Source: Nocardioides sp. (GTDB lineage Bacteria; Actinomycetota; Actinomycetes; Propionibacteriales; Nocardioidaceae). Taken from it: a DNA stretch of 11,067 nt. The stretch is taken from positions 1 to 11,067 of the forward strand of contig JAKFXV010000336.1 in assembly GCA_021731205.1 (NCBI GenBank), in the 5' to 3' direction. Shown here piece by piece: positions 6,740 through 11,067 of the stretch. The notes beneath the pieces are model-generated. The model had not been told where the DNA came from. It was given only the letters and a program-made list of their open reading frames with translations, and did not search any database. Made by a program: the position numbers and the translations under genes. Numbering within the stretch: the stretch's first letter is position 1; each line of letters begins with the position of its first letter.

Positions 6740-7963
6740 TCACCCCACCGGGGGAGCAGGGGTGTCGATTCCATGGGCCGCGTCGGCGGCCTCCACTTCC
6801 TCGCGGGAGATGCCGAGCAGGTAGACGATCGCGTCGAGGTAGGGAACGCTGACCGAAGTGTCCGCAGCCTCGCGGACGACCGGTTTGGCGTTGTAGGCGA
6901 CACCGAGACCAGCAGCGCTGAGCATGTCGAGGTCGTTGGCTCCGTCGCCGATGGCGATCACAGATCCGACCGGGACGCCGACGGCAGCGGCGAAGTCGCG
7001 AAGGGCAGCCGCCTTGCCGGCGCGATCGATGATCGGCCCGATGATGCGACCGGTGAGCCTGCCGTCGACGACCTCGAGGGTGTTGGCGCGCGAGAAGTGA
7101 ATGCCGAGGTCCTCGGCGAGCCGCTCGGTGATCTGGGTGAAGCCGCCAGAGACGATCGCGAACCGGTAACCCAGCCGGTTGAGCGTGCGAACCATCGTGC
7201 GTGCTCCGGGGGTGATGGTGATCTCGTCGTACACCTTGGCGATCGCCGAGGCGTCGAGGCCGGCCAAGAGAGCGACGCGAGTCCGCAACGACTCCTCGAA
7301 GTCCACCTCTCCGCGCATCGCTCGGTCGGTGATCTCCGCGACGGCTGCCTCGCAGCCGGCGTGGGCCGCGAGCATCTCGATGACCTCGCCCTGGATCAGT
7401 GTGGAGTCGACGTCCATCACGATCAGCCGCATGCCGTGCCGCAACAGGTTGGCGGGCTGGACAGCGACGTCGATGCTCTGGTGCGCGGCCTCGATCGCCA
7501 GGGCTGTGCGCAGCCGCTCCGGGTCCGCGCCGGAGACGTGTAGGTCGATGGCTGTGACCGGGTAGCGCGCCATCCGCTCGATCCGGTCGATGTTGCCGCC
7601 GTTGTCGGCGATTCGGCCGGTGATGGCCGCCATCGCGCTCGCCTTGAGCGGAAATCCGATCACGGTGACGTGCGAGCGACCCTCGCCGCGCGACTTGTTG
7701 TCGCCCACTCCGCGCTCCACTTCGACGTGCATGTCGAGGTCGAGTGCGGTCGACTCGACGGCCGAGCGCAGTCGCTTCCAGTCGTGGGGTGTGGTGATGA
7801 GCACGCCGAGGATCAACCGTCCTCGGAGCACGATCTGTTCGAGGTCCAGCACTTCGACCCCCGCACCGGCGATGGTGGCCAGCACGGCAGAGGTCACGCC
7901 GGGCCGGTCCCGGCCGGACAGGGTCAGTAGCAGGGTCCGTGGTGCGGAATCGTCGTCGGCCAT
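6740..7963 (-). CDS. serB: Phosphoserine phosphatase SerB with two ACT domains
   Basis: SerB hydrolyses O-phosphoserine to serine, the last step of serine synthesis. This 407-residue protein has two N-terminal ACT-type regulatory domains (about 10-85 and 97-170) and a C-terminal HAD phosphatase domain, as in the actinobacterial SerB2 type of about 400 residues. HAD motif I is MDVDSTL with nucleophile D184 and D186. Next come motif II in AIVSGGF, a lysine in DRAGKAAALRD, and motif III GDGANDLDM with D340 and D344. ACT domains in this family bind amino acids, so feedback by serine is plausible. ATG at 7963 is chosen because the first ACT domain begins just after it; the frame stays open far upstream, antisense to the ABC ATPase, but this is a codon-bias shadow. 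Divergent from the ABC ATPase by 33 bases. Confidence 0.95.
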   Translation of the reverse strand: MADDDSAPRTLLLTLSGRDRPGVTSAVLATIAGAGVEVLDLEQIVLRGRLILGVLITTPHDWKRLRSAVESTALDLDMHVEVERGVGDNKSRGEGRSHVTVIGFPLKASAMAAITGRIADNGGNIDRIERMARYPVTAIDLHVSGADPERLRTALAIEAAHQSIDVAVQPANLLRHGMRLIVMDVDSTLIQGEVIEMLAAHAGCEAAVAEITDRAMRGEVDFEESLRTRVALLAGLDASAIAKVYDEITITPGARTMVRTLNRLGYRFAIVSGGFTQITERLAEDLGIHFSRANTLEVVDGRLTGRIIGPIIDRAGKAAALRDFAAAVGVPVGSVIAIGDGANDLDMLSAAGLGVAYNAKPVVREAADTSVSVPYLDAIVYLLGISREEVEAADAAHGIDTPAPPVG

Positions 7964-7973
7964 CGCAGTGTGG

Positions 7974-7979
7974 AGGCTA
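7974..7979 (-). promoter_or_regulatory. Possible -10 element of serB
   Basis: On the minus strand TAGCCT lies 10 bases before ATG at 7963, which predicts a leader of about four bases. There is no Shine-Dalgarno sequence. The spacing is less exact than at the other start sites. Confidence 0.3.
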
Positions 7980-7984
7980 TCGCT

Positions 7985-7990
7985 TAGGCT
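7985..7990 (+). promoter_or_regulatory. Probable -10 element of ABC ATPase gene (leaderless)
   Basis: TAGGCT is followed by six bases (TCGGCC) and ATG at 7997. The same hexamer and spacing occur before nfeD at 8849. It lies five bases from the possible serB -10 on the other strand. Confidence 0.5.
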
Positions 7991-7996
7991 TCGGCC

Positions 7997-8812
7997 ATGT
8001 CCGCTGGGTTGGGGTCCGCCGTGCTCCAGTTCGCCGACGTCACGGTGCGCCGGGGCCGTGCGACGCTGCTGGATGCGGTCAGCTGGCGGGTCGAACCGAC
8101 CGACCGATGGGTGATCCTCGGACCTAACGGGGCGGGGAAGACAACGCTGCTGCAGGTCGCCGCCGCGATGATCCATCCGACCAGCGGTGTCGCCGGGATC
8201 CTGGACGAAGTGCTCGGCACCGTCGATGTCTTCGAGCTCCGGCCCCGGATCGGGTTGACGAGCGCGTCGCTGGCCGAACGAATCCCCCGCGGCGAACGGG
8301 TGCAGGACCTGGTCGTGTCGGCGTCGTACGGCGTGGTCGGGCGCTGGCGTGAGGAGTACGACGAGCTGGACCACGAGCGGGCCGAGCGGCTGTTGATCGA
8401 GGTGGGCGCCAAGCATCTGGCAGATCGCACCTTCGGCACCTTGAGTGAGGGTGAGCGCAAGCGGGTCCAGATCGCCCGGGCCCTGATGACCGACCCCGAG
8501 CTGTTGCTGCTCGACGAGCCGGCGGCCGGTCTCGATCTGGGCGGTCGGGAGGACCTCGTCTCCACCCTGTCGTCGTTGGCGCAGGACCCCGACTCTCCTG
8601 CCACCGTCTTGGTCTCGCACCATGTGGAGGAGATCCCGCCGGGGTTCACCCATGCGCTGCTGATTCGCGAAGGACGGGTGGTCGCTGCCGGGCCGATCTC
8701 GGAGGCTGTGACCGAGGAGACGCTGGCCGAGACCTTCGGGATGGCACTCTCGCTCAGCGTCCATGACGGGCGCTACTCGGCCCGTCGCCGCACTCGCCGC
8801 CATGGTGACTGA
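7997..8812 (+). CDS. Stand-alone ABC transporter ATP-binding protein
   Basis: This 271-residue protein is one complete ABC ATPase domain without membrane segments. It shows Walker A GPNGAGKTT (42-50), a Q-loop-like position in the stretch RIGLTSASLAERI where glutamine is not evident, signature LSEGERKR (149-156), Walker B LLLLDEP with D173-E174, the D-loop AGLDL and switch H208 in VSHHVEE. The order and HVEEIP motif resemble the YlmA/ModF-like group of soluble ABC ATPases; importer ATPases of the iron or molybdate type are related alternatives. The substrate is unknown, and no permease gene is adjacent: the next gene is nfeD, 36 bases downstream on the same strand. ATG at 7997 is supported by TAGGCT six bases upstream. 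The arginine-rich tail (RRRTRRHGD) is unremarkable. Confidence 0.88.
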   Translation: MSAGLGSAVLQFADVTVRRGRATLLDAVSWRVEPTDRWVILGPNGAGKTTLLQVAAAMIHPTSGVAGILDEVLGTVDVFELRPRIGLTSASLAERIPRGERVQDLVVSASYGVVGRWREEYDELDHERAERLLIEVGAKHLADRTFGTLSEGERKRVQIARALMTDPELLLLDEPAAGLDLGGREDLVSTLSSLAQDPDSPATVLVSHHVEEIPPGFTHALLIREGRVVAAGPISEAVTEETLAETFGMALSLSVHDGRYSARRRTRRHGD

Positions 8813-8836
8813 ACTACAGGGCGACTGAACCCCCGA

Positions 8837-8842
8837 TAGGCT
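8837..8842 (+). promoter_or_regulatory. Probable -10 element of nfeD-like gene (leaderless)
   Basis: TAGGCT is followed by six bases (CGGGTC) and ATG at 8849. No Shine-Dalgarno is present. The gene therefore probably has its own promoter even though the ABC ATPase gene ends only 36 bases earlier. Confidence 0.5.
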
Positions 8843-8848
8843 CGGGTC

Positions 8849-9307
8849 ATGGAGTGGTTCCGTGATCATCTGTGGGAGACCTGGCTCGGGGTGGGCATCC
8901 TGCTCGGCATCGCCGAGATGTTCAGCCTCGATCTGATCTTGATCATGCTGGCCGTCGGGTCCGGGGTCGGCATGTTGGCGGCCTTGGCCGGACTGCCGTT
9001 CGCCGCCCAGGTGCTGATGGCGGCCGGGGCGTCGGTCGCCATGTTGGCGTTCGTCCGGCCCAGTGCCGTCCGGCGGCTGCGGGTGGGGCCGACGCTCGAG
9101 CAGGGACACACCAAACTGATCGGCGAACGAGCTCTGGTCACGGAGGCGATCAGCACCCACCAGGTCGGCCGGATCAAGTTGGCCGGTGAGATCTGGTCGG
9201 CTCAGTCCTATGACACCAGCGCCTCGATCGAGGTCGGCGAGACCGTCGAGGTGCTGCAGATCAAGGGTGCTACGGCGCTGGTGATGCCGGTAGGGGAGTT
9301 GGGCTAG
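8849..9307 (+). CDS. NfeD family membrane protein (short form)
   Basis: This 152-residue protein has an N-terminal block of hydrophobic helices (about residues 12-48 and 50-68, with GVGILLGIAEMFSLDLILIM) and a C-terminal soluble domain with the NfeD OB-fold pattern: LIGERALVTEAI, GRIKLAGEIWSAQS, GETVEVLQIKGATALVMP. Short NfeD proteins work with SPFH/band-7 (stomatin-like) membrane proteins, often from the adjacent gene, in membrane quality control or raft-like assemblies. Here that partner starts at 10873, but a gene on the opposite strand lies between. ATG at 8849 is preceded at six bases by TAGGCT. The TAG stop at 9305-9307 overlaps the stop of the convergent DUF222/HNH gene on the shared bases CTAG. 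Confidence 0.9.
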   Translation: MEWFRDHLWETWLGVGILLGIAEMFSLDLILIMLAVGSGVGMLAALAGLPFAAQVLMAAGASVAMLAFVRPSAVRRLRVGPTLEQGHTKLIGERALVTEAISTHQVGRIKLAGEIWSAQSYDTSASIEVGETVEVLQIKGATALVMPVGELG

Positions 9308-10668
9308 GCACTCCCTGGTGGTGCCGGGGCACGGCTGCGGTGTCGGTGACCCGTGGGTGTCGTGAGATTCACCGATCCATCCGGCAGCGCCGTGTGGCGC
9401 CAGCCTCGGGCCCGTTTCGCGTGGTTGCAGGCCTCGCACAGGCCCTGCCCGTTGGTCAGACTCGTCGAACCGTCCGCTGCGTGAGCCGTGACATGGTCGA
9501 CATGCCGGATCGGCGCATCACAGTACGGCGTTCGGCAGGTCCGGTCTCGCAGTCCGAGGAACTCGGCCTGCGTCTTGGTGAACGCTCGGCGCCGTGACTC
9601 CATCGTGACCAGCTGCCCGGTCTCCGGGTCGGCGTACACCCGGCGTAGCCACGCCTCGGCCTGGGTCGCGGCCGTCGAGATCAAGCGCCGGGCCAGGGGA
9701 GCGGGGATCGGCCCGTGCCCTCCGAGTTGGGCAGGCTCCTCGGACGTGCTCAGCATGGTCGCGTCGGTCAGCAACAGGTTGATCTCGACGGGCGTCGCGT
9801 CGGCGCTCTCCCGCCCGGTGAGGCGCGCCACGAGGGTGTCGGCCATGACCTGTCCCCTGGAGCGGGGGTCGCCGGTCACTCGCTGCTGATCGGCCGCGCG
9901 GACCAGAGCGGCGTACGCGCTGACGCCTTGAGCAACCGGCAGCAGTGCCGTCAGGTAGGCCATCGTGTCCGGAGCCGGGCGCAGCGTGACACAACGCTCG
10001 CCCTCGGCTCGCCGGGTCCGGTCCACGGCGGCTTCGGGATCCAGCTCGTAGGCGATCTGACGGGCCTTGCTCACCAGCGCACGCGTGCCGAGCCCGTCGA
10101 GATCGTCCAGGTCGCCGGCGATCCTCGAGTCGACCACTGCCCGATCCTCGGCCGTCAGGTGGTTGGTCTCCGTGACCAGCACGCTGGCCCGGTGTTCGGT
10201 CAGAACTCCGGCCGCGAGAGCTGCGCTCGTGTGCGGCATCTGGGTCAGCCCGCGGGCGAGCCCCACCAGCCGTTGCCCGCGATGCGGCGACTCCCGGCGC
10301 GCGAGGGCGATCTGGGCGGCGATCGACTTGGGCCCAGGCTTGCCGAGCTCGTCCACGTCACGGCGGCGCGCAGCCTGGGCCGCCTCCTGTGACTCGGCGA
10401 AGGCGACGGTGACCCGCGCCTGGACCGCGGATGCGGTGTTCTTCAAGTCTTCCAGCGCTCGGACCAGGTCGATCCGCTCGGCATCGGTGTGCGGATCGGG
10501 TGTCGATGCCAGACGCTCTCGAACCGTCGCAAGCGCATCCGGGGTGATTCCTGGTCCGGAACCGCCGCCGGCATCGATCATGCGTGTCTGGAGGACAGGG
10601 GTCGAGTCGACCTCACCAGCAGCATCGGCGCGGCGGGTGATCTCGAGAGTCGATCCAACATCGAACAT
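9304..10668 (-). CDS. DUF222 / HNH endonuclease domain protein (13E12 repeat type)
   Basis: This 454-residue protein has an N-terminal DUF222 region (about 40-330) and a C-terminal HNH nuclease domain. DUF222 signs include the alanine-rich helices with LTEHRASVLVTETNHL, GLGTRALVSKARQIAYELDP, and RGQVMADTLVARLTG. The HNH domain has zinc-type cysteines C378, C383, C411 and C414, the HVDH motif (389-392) and the asparagine-histidine pair N415-H416, so the nuclease site looks intact. Members occur in many copies in actinobacterial genomes and are linked to REP13E12-type elements; their role is unknown, with DNA cleavage or mobility suspected. ATG at 10668 is supported by TAGAGT seven bases upstream. 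It lies inverted between nfeD and the SPFH gene, which are usually adjacent, suggesting insertion. The sequence is complete, with no frameshift. Confidence 0.92.
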   Translation of the reverse strand: MFDVGSTLEITRRADAAGEVDSTPVLQTRMIDAGGGSGPGITPDALATVRERLASTPDPHTDAERIDLVRALEDLKNTASAVQARVTVAFAESQEAAQAARRRDVDELGKPGPKSIAAQIALARRESPHRGQRLVGLARGLTQMPHTSAALAAGVLTEHRASVLVTETNHLTAEDRAVVDSRIAGDLDDLDGLGTRALVSKARQIAYELDPEAAVDRTRRAEGERCVTLRPAPDTMAYLTALLPVAQGVSAYAALVRAADQQRVTGDPRSRGQVMADTLVARLTGRESADATPVEINLLLTDATMLSTSEEPAQLGGHGPIPAPLARRLISTAATQAEAWLRRVYADPETGQLVTMESRRRAFTKTQAEFLGLRDRTCRTPYCDAPIRHVDHVTAHAADGSTSLTNGQGLCEACNHAKRARGWRHTALPDGSVNLTTPTGHRHRSRAPAPPGSA

Positions 10669-10675
10669 GCGCTCG

Positions 10676-10705
10676 ACTCTAAGTCAAGCCACCGACACCC
10701 GTCAT
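10676..10705 (-). promoter_or_regulatory. Probable promoter of the DUF222/HNH gene (leaderless)
   Basis: On the minus strand ATGACG (10700-10705) resembles a -35 box, 18 bases before TAGAGT (10676-10681). Seven bases then lead to ATG at 10668. A short inverted repeat GACT-CTA-AGTC (10675-10685) covers the -10 and could be an operator, though it is too short to be sure. Confidence 0.4.
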
Positions 10706-10720
10706 CGATCGTTCTCACGC

Positions 10721-10755
10721 CTGTGGATGACTGGCAGAGATGGTGCGCTGTGGAT
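10721..10755 (+). repeat. Two direct copies of CTGTGGAT upstream of the DUF222/HNH gene
   Basis: CTGTGGAT occurs at 10721-10728 and 10748-10755, a period of 27 bases. Both copies continue with a similar GACT and TGG (offset by one or two bases). TGTGGATGA differs from the DnaA box TGTGGATAA at one position. The pair lies in the 204-base gap between the divergent HNH and SPFH genes. Function is unknown. Confidence 0.4.
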
Positions 10756-10831
10756 CGACTCTGGTCGGCGCCGACCTCCCGGTCCGAGGCTTGCGGCGGG
10801 AAGAGGGACGCTCACGCCCATCGCCACCACG

Positions 10832-10837
10832 TAGGCT
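10832..10837 (+). promoter_or_regulatory. Probable -10 element of the SPFH gene
   Basis: TAGGCT, the same hexamer as before the ABC ATPase and nfeD genes, predicts a start near 10844. This leaves a leader of about 29 bases with a strong ribosome binding site, AGGAGG at 10863-10868, four bases before ATG. Confidence 0.45.
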
Positions 10838-10872
10838 GGCAGCGGAGTCCCTGGCCACACCGAGGAGGAACC

Positions 10873-11067
10873 ATGTTGGAGACGAGTTTCGTTGCGGCGT
10901 TGCTTATCTTGGTCGCCCTGTTCGTGGTCGTGCTGCTGGCCAAGACCGTGCGGATCATCCCGCAGGCACGCGCCGGGGTGGTGGAACGGTTCGGGAAGTA
11001 CAAGGAGACCCTGCCCGCGGGGCTCAATGTGGTGGTGCCCTTCGTGGATCGGGTGCGCTACCTCATC
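10873..11067 (+). CDS. SPFH/band-7 (stomatin-like) membrane protein, N-terminal part
   Basis: The first 65 codons are present and the gene runs off the window. The peptide opens with a hydrophobic helix (about residues 6-24), then TVRIIPQARAGVVERFGKYKETLPAGLNVVVPFVDRV. The pattern VPQA-x-A-x-VVERFGKY...L-x-PGL-x-x-x-x-PFVDRV is typical of prokaryotic SPFH/stomatin-like proteins. Proteins of this family form membrane rings or scaffolds and pair with NfeD proteins such as the one at 8849-9307. ATG at 10873 has AGGAGG four bases upstream. The frame is clear, and the product is well recognised despite truncation by the window edge. Confidence 0.92.
   Translation, partial: MLETSFVAALLILVALFVVVLLAKTVRIIPQARAGVVERFGKYKETLPAGLNVVVPFVDRVRYLI

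Noticed and set aside
6740..9439. A very long open frame on the minus strand that extends serB upstream to 899 residues
   Set aside because: Only residues matching SerB start at 7963. The upstream part is antisense to the ABC ATPase and nfeD genes, has low-complexity Asp/Gly/Gln/Arg composition typical of GC-rich shadow frames, and matches no family I recognise.
9339..10699. Ten-base inverted repeat GGTGTCGGTG (9339-9348) and CACCGACACC (10690-10699) near both ends of the DUF222/HNH gene
   Set aside because: It resembles terminal repeats of a mobile element, but the left copy is inside the coding sequence, there are no matching target duplications, and ten-base matches are common by chance in GC-rich sequence of this length.
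10721..10729. Replication origin suggested by DnaA-box-like TGTGGAT motifs
   Set aside because: Only two imperfect boxes, no AT-rich region and no dnaA, dnaN or parAB genes nearby.
9308..10858. Short match TCCCTGG near 9312 and 10849 as target-site duplication of the HNH gene
   Set aside because: Only seven bases match, with different flanks and unequal distance from the gene ends; not enough to call an insertion duplication.

Overview
The window is a GC-rich piece of bacterial chromosome with actinobacterial gene families (DUF3099, two-ACT-domain SerB, a fabG-fabI pair of the mabA-inhA type, a DUF222/HNH '13E12-type' protein). Many genes also seem to be transcribed without a leader, which is common in Actinobacteria. 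The gene mix suggests a member of the Propionibacteriales or Nocardioidaceae, but that placement is inference; no rRNA or other taxonomic marker is present. It contains twelve complete genes and two partial ones, packed tightly on both strands. I see no tRNA, rRNA, CRISPR array, insertion sequence, prophage or intergenic stretch over 300 bases.

Layout. Positions 1-2031 (+): the C-terminal tail of an ABC ATPase, then a complete ABC exporter half-transporter. Positions 2028-2810 (-): a SURF1-family cytochrome oxidase assembly protein, convergent with the exporter. Positions 2882-3886 (+): moaA. Positions 3989-4297 (-): a small DUF3099 membrane protein, separated from moaA by a hairpin-rich terminator region. 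Positions 4396-6149 (+): a probable operon of dodecin, fabG and fabI (flavin-binding protein plus two reductases of type II fatty acid synthesis). Positions 6197-6736 (+): a SixA-type phosphohistidine phosphatase, convergent with serB (6740-7963, -). Positions 7997-9307 (+): a stand-alone ABC ATPase and an NfeD-like membrane protein. Positions 9304-10668 (-): a DUF222/HNH endonuclease-like gene. Positions 10873-11067 (+): the start of an SPFH/band-7 protein, the usual partner of NfeD.

How the genes fit together. Most are ordinary housekeeping genes: fatty acid elongation, serine synthesis, molybdopterin, respiratory oxidase assembly and membrane maintenance. The least ordinary item is the inverted DUF222/HNH gene lying between nfeD and its SPFH partner. 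The strongest structural pattern is in start sites. Genes without a Shine-Dalgarno sequence mostly have a TANNNT hexamer exactly six or seven bases before the start codon, consistent with leaderless transcripts. Genes with a good Shine-Dalgarno sequence lack this. Two convergent pairs also share their stop codons on the palindrome CTAG. I do not see a clearly new biological system here.
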